Positions 24,729-38,119 of a stretch of DNA of 58,805 nt are shown in pieces. The translations under genes and the position numbers were made by a program. The notes under the pieces are model-generated. The model was not told where the DNA came from. It searched no databases and saw only the letters and a list, made by a program, of their open reading frames with translations. This DNA is from Allostellaceae bacterium (lineage in GTDB: Bacteria > Pseudomonadota > Alphaproteobacteria > ATCC43930 > CGMCC-115725), in the NCBI GenBank assembly GCA_025451725.1, contig JANWJX010000027.1, positions 1 through 58,805 of the forward strand, given 5' to 3'. Each line of letters begins with the position of its first letter. The first letter of the stretch is position 1.

Positions 24729-25529
24729 CTACCGTCCCTTGAATTGCGGCTTGCGCTTTTCGAGGAAGGCGTTGCGGCCTTCCTTGTAGTCGGCGCTGTC
24801 GAAACACGCCGCGACCAGCGCGTCGAGCCTCGATGCGTCGACTTGGCCGTCGGGCCGGCCGAGCTCGTCGGCCGCGGCGCGGATCGCCTTCATCGTCAGC
24901 GGCGCGTTCTCGGCGATCATGCCGCAATAGGAGCGCGTGTAGGCTTCGATCTCGCCGTCGGGCAGCACGCGGTTGATGAGGCCCATCGCCAGCGCCTCGG
25001 CGGCGTTGAACTGGCGCGCGGTGAGGAAAATCTCCTTGGCGAAGGCCGGGCCGACCAGATCGATCAGTTTCTTCACACCGGTCCAGCCATAGCCCAGGCC
25101 GAGCTTCGCCGCCGGAATCGAGAAGCGCGAGTTCTCGCTCGCGAGCCGCATATCGCACATATTGGCGAAGGCGAGGCCGCCGCCGAGGCAATAACCCTGG
25201 ATCATCGCGATGGTCGGCTTCTGGCAATGCTCGACCGAGCCGAACGCGTTGGCCGAGGTCTCGTTATAGCCGGTCGCGTCCTTGTTGCTGGCGCGGCGTT
25301 TCTCGAACTCGGAAATGTCGGCGCCGGAGATGAAGGCCTTGGCTTCGACCGTGCCGCGCAACACGATGACGCGGATGTCGTCGTCCTGCTCGAACTGATG
25401 GATGACGGTGGGAATGCCTTCCCACATGTCGATCGACAGCGCGTTGCGCCGCGCCGGGTTGTTGAAGGTCAGCCAGCCGATCGCGCCGTCTTTTTCCGCG
25501 ATCAATTTTTCGGTCGGCGATTTGATCAT
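24729..25529 (-). CDS. enoyl-CoA hydratase/isomerase family protein
   Basis: 266 residues of the crotonase fold. The oxyanion-hole segments are AFISGADISEFE and IQGYCLGGGLAFANMCDMRLA. The position usually holding the first catalytic glutamate reads KLGLGYGW, so the acid-base residue seems different from a classical hydratase, and another crotonase reaction is possible. The start MIKSPTEK has AAGGAG upstream. The gene follows the CoA-transferase gene after 10 bases, so the acid is probably activated and then processed by this pair. Confidence 0.83.
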   Translation of the reverse strand: MIKSPTEKLIAEKDGAIGWLTFNNPARRNALSIDMWEGIPTVIHQFEQDDDIRVIVLRGTVEAKAFISGADISEFEKRRASNKDATGYNETSANAFGSVEHCQKPTIAMIQGYCLGGGLAFANMCDMRLASENSRFSIPAAKLGLGYGWTGVKKLIDLVGPAFAKEIFLTARQFNAAEALAMGLINRVLPDGEIEAYTRSYCGMIAENAPLTMKAIRAAADELGRPDGQVDASRLDALVAACFDSADYKEGRNAFLEKRKPQFKGR

Positions 25530-25539
25530 CACTTGCTCC

Positions 25540-26715
25540 TTACGAGACCACTTTGTCCTGGCGTAACGCCGCGATGTCATCGGCGCTGTAGCCCACTTCC
25601 GCAAGCACCATATCGGTATGCTCGCCATGCTCAGGTGTCGCCATGCGCAATTCCCACGGCGTGCGGCTGAGGTTGACCGCTTGGCCGACCACTTCCATCG
25701 TGCCGCGCTTTTTTGACGTAACCGGGCGCGCCATGCGCAGATGCTTGACCTGCGGATCGGCGAACACCTCGTCCATCTTGTAGATCGGTCCCGACGGCAC
25801 GCCCTTGTCGTTGAGCAGCTCGATCCATTGCACCGACGTTTTCGTCAGCGTGATCGCCTCGATCGCCGCGTTCAACGCGTCGCGGTTATTGAGCCGGTCG
25901 GGCGCCTTGGCAAAGCGCGGATCGGTCGCGAGTTGCGGCGCCGCCAGCGCCTCGCACAGCCGGACATAGATCGCCTGGCCGGCGCTGGCGATGTTGATGG
26001 CGCCGTCCTTGGTCTTGAACACGCCGGTGGGAATCCCGGTCGGGTGGTTGTTGCCGGCCTGCGGCGGCACTTCATGGCCGATCAGCCAACGCGCCGCCTG
26101 GAAATCGAGCATCGCGATCTGCGACGCCAGCAGCGACGATTGCACCCACTGGCCCTCGCCGGATTCCTCACGCTCCAGGAGCGCGATCAGCACGCCCATC
26201 GCGGCGAAAATGCCGGCGGTGAGATCGGCGACCGGAATGCCGACGCGCACCGGCCCCTGGCCGGGCAAGCCGGTGATCGACATCAGCCCGCCCATGCCTT
26301 GCGCGATCTGGTCGAAGCCGGGCCGGTCGCGATAAGGCCCGGTCTCGCCGAAGCCGGAAATGCTGGCATAGACGAGGCGCGGATTGACGGCTTTCATCGC
26401 TTCGTAATCGATCCCCAACCGATATTTCACATCGGGCCGGTAATTCTCGACCAGCACGTCGGCGTTCTTGACGAGACGCTTCAGGATCTCGATCCCCTTC
26501 GCGGATTTGAGGTCGATGGCGATGCTGCGCTTGTTGCGGTGGAGATTCTGGAAATCCGGCGATTCCCGGCCGCCGCCGAGACCGTCATCGCCGCCGACGC
26601 TTTCGACTTTGACGACGTCCGCGCCCCAATCCGCCAACTGGCGCGCGCAAGTTGGGCCGGCGCGTACGCGGGTGAGATCGACGACTTTGAAGCGCGAGAG
26701 GGGAAGTTTGTTCAT
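25540..26715 (-). CDS. CaiB/BaiF family III CoA-transferase, second copy
   Basis: 391 residues, with the catalytic aspartate in GIPVADLTAG. By eye most positions are identical to the CoA-transferase at 9205-10383, including long shared runs such as YASISGFGE and GQGPVR. The start MNKLPLSRFKVVDLTRVRAG matches the paralogue's N-terminus; the frame is open further upstream to 26907 but that part is not conserved. It forms an operon with the enoyl-CoA hydratase gene. The substrate is unknown. Confidence 0.88.
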   Translation of the reverse strand: MNKLPLSRFKVVDLTRVRAGPTCARQLADWGADVVKVESVGGDDGLGGGRESPDFQNLHRNKRSIAIDLKSAKGIEILKRLVKNADVLVENYRPDVKYRLGIDYEAMKAVNPRLVYASISGFGETGPYRDRPGFDQIAQGMGGLMSITGLPGQGPVRVGIPVADLTAGIFAAMGVLIALLEREESGEGQWVQSSLLASQIAMLDFQAARWLIGHEVPPQAGNNHPTGIPTGVFKTKDGAINIASAGQAIYVRLCEALAAPQLATDPRFAKAPDRLNNRDALNAAIEAITLTKTSVQWIELLNDKGVPSGPIYKMDEVFADPQVKHLRMARPVTSKKRGTMEVVGQAVNLSRTPWELRMATPEHGEHTDMVLAEVGYSADDIAALRQDKVVS

Positions 26716-26846
26716 GACATTCTCGTGGCAACGGTGAAATCGCAGCATACACCACGGAAATCCGCCGCCAAGCCCGCAACATTCTTCGCTCGACCCGCCT
26801 CGCCCATGACGTTTAGAATCGCCGCCAGGGGAAGGAAACGCACTCC

Positions 26847-27461
26847 ATGCATCATTTGCTGACGGGGCACGGCCCGTGGCCGTATCTCGTGACGTTCGCA
26901 TGGACATTCGTCGAAGGTGAATCCTTCGTGCTGTTCGCGGGGTTCGCCGCGGCGCAGGGCCTGCTCAACGCGCCGTTGCTGCTGCTTGCGGCGTGGCTCG
27001 GCAGTTTCTGCGGTGACCAGTGCTATTTCTGGATTGGCCGCACCTTCGGCCTCAAAGTGCTGGCGAACCGTCCCAACTGGCGTGCGCGGGTCGACAAGGT
27101 GCTGAGTTTCCTGCGGCGCTACGATGTCGGCTTCATTCTGACCTTTCGCTTCATTTACGGCGTGCGCAATTTCTCGTCCTTCGCCATTGGCATCAGCGGC
27201 GTGGGCTGGCTGCGCTTCCTGATCCTCAATCTGATCGCGGCAGGAATCTGGGCCGTGGCGTTCGTTGGCGCCGGCTATCTTTCGGGCCGCGCCATGCACC
27301 GCGCCTTGGGCGAATACGCCCAGCGCTTCAGCATGGCGATGCTGGCCGGGCTGGCGGTGCTGCTGTTCGCGGTGTGGCTCTACCACCGCTGGCATCGCCG
27401 CCGCGCCGAAGCGAAAGAACGGGAAGCCGCGCAAGGCGACACGAGTCGCGTCGAGTCTTGA
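26847..27461 (+). CDS. DedA family membrane protein
   Basis: 204 residues with about five hydrophobic segments. The SNARE-associated/VTT core is visible as FVEGESFVLFAGFAA near residue 21 and FRFIYGVRNFSSFAIGISG near residue 103. DedA proteins flip lipids such as undecaprenyl phosphate and affect membrane homeostasis. It is divergent from the CoA-transferase with 131 bases between starts. A secreted protein gene follows after 60 bases. Confidence 0.88.
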   Translation: MHHLLTGHGPWPYLVTFAWTFVEGESFVLFAGFAAAQGLLNAPLLLLAAWLGSFCGDQCYFWIGRTFGLKVLANRPNWRARVDKVLSFLRRYDVGFILTFRFIYGVRNFSSFAIGISGVGWLRFLILNLIAAGIWAVAFVGAGYLSGRAMHRALGEYAQRFSMAMLAGLAVLLFAVWLYHRWHRRRAEAKEREAAQGDTSRVES

Positions 27462-27521
27462 TCGCCGCGCTGCCTTGGGTTAGGCCTTAGTCCTGCGTTG
27501 AGACGAGTGGGAGAGAAACGC

Positions 27522-27977
27522 ATGCGTGGTGCGGCGGCGGCGCTTGCGGCGTTGATTTTATCCGGCGGTACGGTCGCCGATGCGGCTCCGGCCAGTTGTT
27601 ACCGCCATGCCGAGGCGGTTGCCGACCAGGCGATCCGCTATACCACCGAAGTCATGGTGATGAGCGACACGTGCCGCAATCCGACTTATGAGCGCTTTGC
27701 GCAGCGCCAGCGTACCGAACTGGTGCGCTTCCAGGATTTGATCAAACAGCATTTCCGGCGCCAGGGCGGCAACCCGCAATCGAAGCTCGACACATTCCTG
27801 ACCCACCTCGCCAATGAATCGGCGTTGCGCACGGGCATCAAGGATATCGGCCAGGTTTGCTCGGTGGCGGTGCAGTTTCTTGCCACCGCGGACGCCATGA
27901 CCAACGAAGCGTTCCGGCAATATGCCGAAAGCCAGGTCAAGGAACATGGCCGCGAATACAAGTTCTGCAAGGAATAG
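27522..27977 (+). CDS. secreted protein of unknown function
   Basis: 151 residues. The first 24 residues (MRGAAAALAALILSGGTVAD) form a signal peptide. The mature protein is helical and charged and has four cysteines, in SCYRHAE, SDTCRN, QVCSVA and KFCKE, which suggests two disulphides. I recognise no family. The ATG at 27522 has GGGAGAG upstream and is preferred over an in-frame GTG-type start at 27498. It sits between DedA and TerC-like membrane protein genes on the same strand. Confidence 0.6.
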   Translation: MRGAAAALAALILSGGTVADAAPASCYRHAEAVADQAIRYTTEVMVMSDTCRNPTYERFAQRQRTELVRFQDLIKQHFRRQGGNPQSKLDTFLTHLANESALRTGIKDIGQVCSVAVQFLATADAMTNEAFRQYAESQVKEHGREYKFCKE

Positions 27978-27989
27978 ACCGGCGCCGCG

Positions 27990-32353
<4,364 letters not shown>

Positions 32354-32403
32354 TGCCGAAATGATAGAGGGGCGTCGCGCGGGAGGCCAGTTCCACCGAA
32401 TTC

Positions 32404-32527
32404 CCTCTCCTCCCTGGGGGAGGAGAGGCTCGATGAGGCGGGGATTCCAGGGCGTTGGGTCCCAAGCCGACCTCACCCCCCAAACTTCGGATTGGGTCCT
32501 CCCTCTCCCGCCAATGGGCGGAGAGGG
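32404..32527. repeat. palindromic intergenic repeat between bamD and recN
   Basis: CCTCTCCTCCC-TGG-GGGAGGAGAGG at 32404-32428 is a perfect 11-bp stem with a 3-base loop. At 32501-32527 CCCTCTCCCGCC and GGCGGAGAGGG form a second, nearly perfect stem. Both share the CCCTCTCC core and are joined by about 70 bases. This layout looks like a dispersed alphaproteobacterial intergenic element. It could also halt or process the bamD transcript before recN. Confidence 0.55.
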
Positions 32528-32535
32528 AAACAAGA

Positions 32536-33357
32536 TCAGAACACCGCGTCGACCACCGTGCTGAGCCACCCCTTGCTACTGTCGGCCGTGGCGGTCGGCT
32601 TGCCGGTAATCAGCGAATAGGCGCGGTCGTACCATTTGCTGCCGGGATAATTGTAACCCAGCACCGAGGCGGTCTTTTCCGCTTCTTGTTTCAATCCAAG
32701 CGCCATATAGCACTCGGTCAGTCGCTCCAGCGCCTCGGGGATGTGCGTCGTGGACTGATAGATGTCGACGACGCGGCGGAAGCGGTTGACGGCGGCGAGA
32801 TAGTAACGCTGTTTTTCGTAATAGCGCCCGATCTCCATCTCCTTGCCGGCGAGATGGTCGGTGGCAAGTTGCATTTTGAGCTGTGCGTCGCGGCCGTACC
32901 GCGAATCGGGGAAGCGCCGCACCACCTCGCCTAGGGATGCGAGCGCCTGTTGCGTCACCGCCTGATCGCGCGCGACATCGGCGATCTGCACGTAGTAATC
33001 GAGCGCCTTCAAGTAATAGGCATAGGCGATGTCGCGGTTGCCGGGGTGAAGCTGGATGAAGTGATCGGCGGCAACGATGGATTGGTCGTACTTGTTGTCC
33101 ATGTAAAGAGCGTAGGCTGCCATCAATTGCGCCTTGGTCGCCCAGACCGAATACGGATGCTGGCGGTCGACCTCCTCAAACTGCTTGGCGGCCTTCTCCC
33201 AGTTCTCCTTTGTGATGTCGGTCATCGCGCTGTTATAGAGGCGGTCCACCGGCGTCTCGGTGAAGGTGTCTTTCTTGGGCGCGTCAAACATGCCGCAGCC
33301 GCTCAACAGCAGCGCCGCCGCGAGCGCGAGGCAGGGATGAAACAACCGCACTTTCAT
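32536..33357 (-). CDS. bamD: outer membrane assembly lipoprotein BamD
   Basis: 273 residues. A lipoprotein signal with lipobox LLLSGC is followed by TPR-like repeats (for example WEKAAKQFEEVDRQHPYS and FPDSRYGRDAQLKMQL). BamD is the essential lipoprotein of the BAM complex that folds outer-membrane beta-barrels. The gene lies 68 bases downstream of lpxC on the same strand. Confidence 0.94.
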   Translation of the reverse strand: MKVRLFHPCLALAAALLLSGCGMFDAPKKDTFTETPVDRLYNSAMTDITKENWEKAAKQFEEVDRQHPYSVWATKAQLMAAYALYMDNKYDQSIVAADHFIQLHPGNRDIAYAYYLKALDYYVQIADVARDQAVTQQALASLGEVVRRFPDSRYGRDAQLKMQLATDHLAGKEMEIGRYYEKQRYYLAAVNRFRRVVDIYQSTTHIPEALERLTECYMALGLKQEAEKTASVLGYNYPGSKWYDRAYSLITGKPTATADSSKGWLSTVVDAVF

Positions 33358-33425
33358 CGAGAGAATCCGTGTCCGTTCCGTTTCCGGCGGGCGTCCTTAT
33401 AGCAGAAACCGATGGCCGCGGAAAA

Positions 33426-34352
33426 TCACGCGCTGACGCGCCGTGGTTCTTCTTCCTGCCAGTCCAGGGTGTAGGTGTCGGCCGGCATGCGCACGGTACG
33501 GAAGGCCGACCGGTCGGCGAACAACGCCTCGAGCAATCGCCGGTTTATGGCATGGCCCGATCGAATGCCGATGAATTCGCCGATGATCGGCAGGCCGGCG
33601 AGGTACAAATCGCCGAGGGCATCCAACGCCTTGTGGCGGACGAATTCGTCGGCGAAACGCAGGCCCTCGCGGTTCAGCACCTGCCCGTCGCCGATCACGA
33701 TGGCATTATCCATCGAACCGCCGCGCGCCAGCCCTGCGGCGCGCAAGGCGTTGACGTCCTCGAGAAACCCGAAGGTGCGTGCCGGCGCGAGATCGGTCTT
33801 GAAACTTTCACTATCGAACATCCAGCGCAGATTTTGGTGCTGGATGGCCCGCGCGTCGAAATCGATGGTCATGTCGAGGGTCAGGCCCGCGCCCGGCAAC
33901 AAAGCGGCCGACTTGGAGCCGTTGCCGACCTGAACGGGCTTGAGCACTTCGATGGCGCGGCGCGGCGCGTCCAGCTCCAGCGTGCCGGCGCATTCAAGCA
34001 GGAACACGAACGGCGCGGCACTGCCGTCCATCACCGGCACTTCCGGTCCGTCCAGCTCGATGACGCAATTATCGATCTCAAGGCCGGCCAGCGCCGCCAT
34101 GACATGCTCGACCGTTGCGACCAGAAGGCCGTCGCCGTCGTCGATGGTGGTGCATAGAGCGGATTCGCGGACGTCGCTCCAGCGGGCGTGAAGCGTCGCG
34201 CCGGCGCGGTCGGTACGGCGGAACACGATGCCGGTGTCGGGGGCGGCCGGCTGAAACACCATCGTCACCCGGTCGCCGCTATGAAGGGCGGTGCCGCGAC
34301 AGCGGATCGAGGTTTTCAGCGTCTTTTGCCGGACGAAGCCGTTGGTTAGCAT
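33426..34352 (-). CDS. lpxC: UDP-3-O-acyl-N-acetylglucosamine deacetylase
   Basis: 308 residues; zinc-dependent first committed enzyme of lipid A synthesis. Zinc ligands are in TVEHVMAALAGL near residue 80 and HKALDALGDL near residue 239, and the catalytic histidine is in SGHAINRRLLEALF. It follows ftsZ but a terminator lies between, so it needs its own promoter in the 119 bases upstream of its start. A small hairpin covers its ribosome-binding site. Confidence 0.96.
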   Translation of the reverse strand: MLTNGFVRQKTLKTSIRCRGTALHSGDRVTMVFQPAAPDTGIVFRRTDRAGATLHARWSDVRESALCTTIDDGDGLLVATVEHVMAALAGLEIDNCVIELDGPEVPVMDGSAAPFVFLLECAGTLELDAPRRAIEVLKPVQVGNGSKSAALLPGAGLTLDMTIDFDARAIQHQNLRWMFDSESFKTDLAPARTFGFLEDVNALRAAGLARGGSMDNAIVIGDGQVLNREGLRFADEFVRHKALDALGDLYLAGLPIIGEFIGIRSGHAINRRLLEALFADRSAFRTVRMPADTYTLDWQEEEPRRVSA

Positions 34353-34353
34353 C

Positions 34354-34366
34354 GGTCCCCCGGACC
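34354..34366 (-). promoter_or_regulatory. small hairpin over the lpxC ribosome-binding site
   Basis: On the lpxC strand GGTCC-GGG-GGACC forms a perfect 5-bp stem ending one base before the ATG. The purine-rich GGGGGA that would serve as Shine-Dalgarno is inside it. Short stems this close to a start can lower translation. Function is an inference. Confidence 0.35.
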
Positions 34367-34471
34367 CATTGTTGTTGTTGTCCGCGGCACGCTAGGTAGT
34401 TTCGGAACCTCGAACAAGACACGTTTTGTAACAAATTGTTTCGGCGATTATCACGCTATTTCAATAGTTTA

Positions 34472-34511
34472 AGACAAAAGAAAAGGCCCGGGAAGGGTCG
34501 CTCCCCAGGCC
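34472..34511 (-). terminator. Rho-independent terminator after ftsZ
   Basis: Reading with ftsZ, GGCCTGGGGA and TTCCCGGGCC pair as a 10-bp stem (two G-U pairs) around a 7-base loop, followed directly by TTTTCTTTTGTCTT. It lies 22 bases past the ftsZ stop and would end the mraZ-ftsZ transcript. Confidence 0.8.
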
Positions 34512-34533
34512 AAATCGGAGGGTCGAATAAGCG

Positions 34534-36063
34534 CTAGTTCGCCTGGCGGCGGAGAAACGCCGGAATCTCCAGCATTTCCTCTTCCTTAGCCGGCAGGATG
34601 CGGTCGCTTTGGTCGACCGATCCGAGCCGCGGCGAGGACTGACCTGGGGAGGACCGTTGGCCGGTGGCCGACGGCTGATTCCACGCGGTCAGTTCAGGCT
34701 CGGTAGGGCGGCGATACCCGACGTTTCGCACCCGCTCGAACAGGCTCGGCGCGCGGGTCGTCCGCGGCCGCGGCTCTTGCCGTGTCTGCTGCCCGCTTTC
34801 CGATGGCGCTGCGCTCGATTCCGACGCAACGGCCGGTTGGGCCACATAGGCTGGCTTGCCGCCCGCCACTTCCGACGGCGGCGGCACGACGTGGGACTCG
34901 CGCGTCGCCGCGTCGCGTTCGACAGCGGCGCTGCGGGCCGCCACCGGTTCCGGCACGGGAACCTGCACGGGGCTGGCGAGGGGTGCCGCCGGCGTGCGGA
35001 TCGTCACTTCTTCGGCGCGTTCGTGACGCGGCGCGGCGGGGCCGCGATCGTTCTCGGTGACCAATTGGATCACCGGACGGCGCGACGTCACCTCAACGGC
35101 GTCGATGCCGGTCGCGACCACCGAGATGCGCATCTTGCCGGTGAGGCTTTCGTCGAGGGTCGAGCCGACGATGATGTTCGCTTCGGGATCGACCTCTTCG
35201 CGGATGCGATTGGCCGCCTCGTCGAATTCGAACAGCGTCATGTCGAGGCCGCCGGTCACGTTGATGAGGATGCCGCGCGCGCCCTTCATCGACACATCGT
35301 CGAGAAGCGGGTTGGAAATCGCGGCCTCGGCAGCGTCGATGGCGCGGCGGTCGCCCTCGGCCTCGCCCGTGCCCATCATCGCCTTGCCCATCTCGCTCAT
35401 CACCGCGCGGACGTCGGCGAAATCGAGATTGATCAGGCCCGGCATCACCATCAAATCGGTGACGCCGCGCACGCCCGAGTACAGCACGTCGTCGGCCATC
35501 TTGAAGGCGTCGACAAAGGTGGTGCGCTCGTTGGCGACCCGGAACAGGTTCTGATTGGGGATGATGATCAACGTGTCGACGAAGCCTTGCAGTTCCTGAA
35601 TGCCCTGCTCGGCGATCTTCATCCGCTTCGAGCCTTCGAACTGAAACGGCTTGGTCACGACGCCGACAGTCAGGATGCCCGCCTCGCGTGCGGCGCGGGC
35701 AATTACGGGTGCCGCGCCGGTGCCGGTGCCGCCGCCCATGCCGGCAGTGATGAACACCATGTTGGCGCCTTCGACGGCGGACATGATGTCGTCGAGCGCT
35801 TCCTCGGCGGCGCTGCGTCCGACCTCGGGGCGTGAGCCGGCGCCGAGCCCGCGCGTGGTCTGCACGCCGAGCTGGATACGCCGCTCCGCGAGCGACTGCT
35901 GCATTGCCTGTGCGTCGGTATTGCAGATGACGAAGTCGCAGCCGACCAGGTTCGAGCGGATCATGTTGTTGACCGCATTGCCGCCGGCGCCCCCGACGCC
36001 GATCACGGTAATGCGCGGTTTCAGTTCGTTTTCTTCCGGGGGAACGGTGATGTTGATTGGCAT
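34534..36063 (-). CDS. ftsZ: cell division GTPase FtsZ
   Basis: 509 residues. The tubulin signature [15 protein letters not shown] is near residue 109, and the N-terminal [13 protein letters not shown] binds GTP. After the globular core ending near residue 330 there is a long Pro/Ala/Arg-rich linker, then the conserved C-terminal peptide [13 protein letters not shown] that binds FtsA and other partners. It builds the Z ring. It is the last gene of the division cluster, 17 bases after ftsA, and is followed by a terminator. Confidence 0.98.
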   Translation of the reverse strand: MPINITVPPEENELKPRITVIGVGGAGGNAVNNMIRSNLVGCDFVICNTDAQAMQQSLAERRIQLGVQTTRGLGAGSRPEVGRSAAEEALDDIMSAVEGANMVFITAGMGGGTGTGAAPVIARAAREAGILTVGVVTKPFQFEGSKRMKIAEQGIQELQGFVDTLIIIPNQNLFRVANERTTFVDAFKMADDVLYSGVRGVTDLMVMPGLINLDFADVRAVMSEMGKAMMGTGEAEGDRRAIDAAEAAISNPLLDDVSMKGARGILINVTGGLDMTLFEFDEAANRIREEVDPEANIIVGSTLDESLTGKMRISVVATGIDAVEVTSRRPVIQLVTENDRGPAAPRHERAEEVTIRTPAAPLASPVQVPVPEPVAARSAAVERDAATRESHVVPPPSEVAGGKPAYVAQPAVASESSAAPSESGQQTRQEPRPRTTRAPSLFERVRNVGYRRPTEPELTAWNQPSATGQRSSPGQSSPRLGSVDQSDRILPAKEEEMLEIPAFLRRQAN

Positions 36064-36080
36064 TCTACCCTCCGATGAAA

Positions 36081-37328
36081 TCAGATGTTTTCTCTAAGCC
36101 AGCGCCACAGGCCGAAGACCCGCCAGTCCGGCAATCCCACGGGATTGCGCAACGAGCGGGGCGTTTCGGCCCGTTCGGAAAAAGCGAAATGCACAAGGCC
36201 CGCGGACGTCGCAAATGCGGGACCGGCGGTCGCCGGCGCCAGCCCCGCGATACCGCGCGGCGTGCCGATGCTGACCTGTTTGTCGAGGATCAGAGCGGCG
36301 AGTTCGCGCACGCCGGAGAGTTGGCACGCGCCGCCGGTCAGCACGACGCGGCGGCCCGACAATTTGTCGAAGCCCGAACGGTCCAGCCGGTCGCGCACCA
36401 TGTCGAAGGTCTCCTCGAGACGTGGCGCGATGATTCCGACGAGATAGGATTTCGGCACGCGGTTGGACGGCGTATCCTCGTCGTCGCCGATCTGCGGCAC
36501 CGCGATCATCTCGCGCTCGTCGGTCGACGAGCTGATGCAGCAGCCTTGCAGTGTCTTCATGCGCTCGGCTTCGACCAGCGGTGTCGACAGGCCGCGCACG
36601 ATGTCGTTGGTGACGTGGTTGCCGCCGATCGGGATGCTGTCTGCGAACACCAGGTTGCCGTCATAGAACACCGACACCGTGGTGGTGCCGCCGCCCATAT
36701 CGATCAGCGTGACGCCGATGCGGGTGTCGTCCTCGACCAGCGCCGATAGTCCCGCCGCATAAGGGCTGGCGACGAACGCCTCGACATCGAGATGACAGCG
36801 GCCGAGACAGGTGGCGACGTTGCGCAGCACCGCGGAATCCGCCGCCACAGCGTGCATGTTGACCGCCAGTTTGACGCCCGACATGCCGCGGGGATCGCGG
36901 ATGCCGCGACTGCCGTCGATTGAGAAGCCGACCGGAATCGCGTGAATCACCTCGCGACCAGGCACTTCCTTCAAGTGATGACCGAGATTGAGCACGCGCT
37001 TCAGATCGCTGTCGCCGACCTCGCGGCCGTTCAGGTTGATCTCGCTCTGCACGATGCGCGAGGCGTGGAAGCCGCCAGAAAGATTGACCACGACGCTTTG
37101 CAAGAGCTCGCCGGCCATTTCCTCGGCGGCGTGGATCGCGGTGATGACCGATTGCGACGCTTGTTCCAGATCGACGATCACGCCGTTGCGCACGCCGCGC
37201 GACAATTGATGGCCGATGCCGACGATCTTCGGTCCGTGCTCATCGGGACGCGCGATGAAGCAGCACACTTTGCTGGTGCCGATATCGACGGCGCCGACCA
37301 GGGAACGGCGCGGGAGCCCGTGCATCAT
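36081..37328 (-). CDS. ftsA: cell division protein FtsA
   Basis: 415 residues of the actin-like fold. [15 protein letters not shown] is the phosphate-1 motif, [18 protein letters not shown] the phosphate-2 motif, and [16 protein letters not shown] lies in the adenosine site. The C-terminal [13 protein letters not shown] is the amphipathic membrane-targeting helix. FtsA anchors FtsZ to the membrane. The start is fixed by a 4-base ATGA overlap with ftsQ; the open frame continues upstream inside ftsQ. Confidence 0.96.
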   Translation of the reverse strand: MMHGLPRRSLVGAVDIGTSKVCCFIARPDEHGPKIVGIGHQLSRGVRNGVIVDLEQASQSVITAIHAAEEMAGELLQSVVVNLSGGFHASRIVQSEINLNGREVGDSDLKRVLNLGHHLKEVPGREVIHAIPVGFSIDGSRGIRDPRGMSGVKLAVNMHAVAADSAVLRNVATCLGRCHLDVEAFVASPYAAGLSALVEDDTRIGVTLIDMGGGTTTVSVFYDGNLVFADSIPIGGNHVTNDIVRGLSTPLVEAERMKTLQGCCISSSTDEREMIAVPQIGDDEDTPSNRVPKSYLVGIIAPRLEETFDMVRDRLDRSGFDKLSGRRVVLTGGACQLSGVRELAALILDKQVSIGTPRGIAGLAPATAGPAFATSAGLVHFAFSERAETPRSLRNPVGLPDWRVFGLWRWLRENI

Positions 37329-38119
37329 ACCGGGTTCTCCTTGCGGCCCGGTTTGGGCGGCTTCGGCATCAGCTCCGGCGGCAGGCGCAGATAGACGCGG
37401 TCCGGGAGGCGCAAATCGACCAGCGTGACGCGCCGCTCGAGGATGCGATGGTTTTTCTCGATCGCGGCGAGACGGTGCCACGCGCCGGTCGCGTCGTCCT
37501 CAGGCAGCGCCACCGAGACGCCGTTCTTGAATTCGATGTTCCAGCGGCGGCCGCCGACGCGGACCGCCGCGGCGACCTGTTCCGCGAGTTTCGGCTCGCT
37601 CGCCAGCATCTTGATGACGGCGTCGGCATTCGTGGGCGCGTCGTCGCCGACCAGCACGGGCAGGCGCGAATAATCGCCGAGATTCTTGGCGCCGATCGGC
37701 TTGCCGTCGCGGTCGATCAAGGTCAGCGCGTTGCCGCGCTGCCAATAGGCCAGCGGCTCTTGTTCGGTCATTTGCACGAACAGCGTGTCGGGCAGGCGGC
37801 GATAGACCGACGCGGTCTTGACCCACGGCACCTGTTCGAGCCGCGCCTTCGCTGCCGTTGGATCGACCGACAGGATCGGGGTGCCGCGCGCGACACCGAG
37901 CGCGGCGAGGATCGCCGCGGCGCTGGCACGTTCGCGGCCGACGACCTGCACGGCGTGTACGCGGAAGCCGGCGTCGGCGCTCAACGCGATGAGGCGCTGT
38001 TCGAGATTGGACCACGACGCGGGCGCGGCGTGTCCGCGCCACAGCACGGCCGCGCCCGCCGCGAGCAGCGCGAAAACGATGACGGTGCTGATGTGCGGGC
38101 GATGGCTCAGGAGTCGCAT
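37325..38119 (-). CDS. ftsQ: cell division protein FtsQ
   Basis: 264 residues: short cytoplasmic tail, one membrane helix (ISTVIVFALLAAGAAVLW), then the periplasmic POTRA domain (FRVHAVQVVGRERASAAAIL) and FtsQ beta domain. It links the early and late divisome. Start MRLLSHRPH overlaps the end of ddl by 13 bases. Confidence 0.93.
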   Translation of the reverse strand: MRLLSHRPHISTVIVFALLAAGAAVLWRGHAAPASWSNLEQRLIALSADAGFRVHAVQVVGRERASAAAILAALGVARGTPILSVDPTAAKARLEQVPWVKTASVYRRLPDTLFVQMTEQEPLAYWQRGNALTLIDRDGKPIGAKNLGDYSRLPVLVGDDAPTNADAVIKMLASEPKLAEQVAAAVRVGGRRWNIEFKNGVSVALPEDDATGAWHRLAAIEKNHRILERRVTLVDLRLPDRVYLRLPPELMPKPPKPGRKENPV

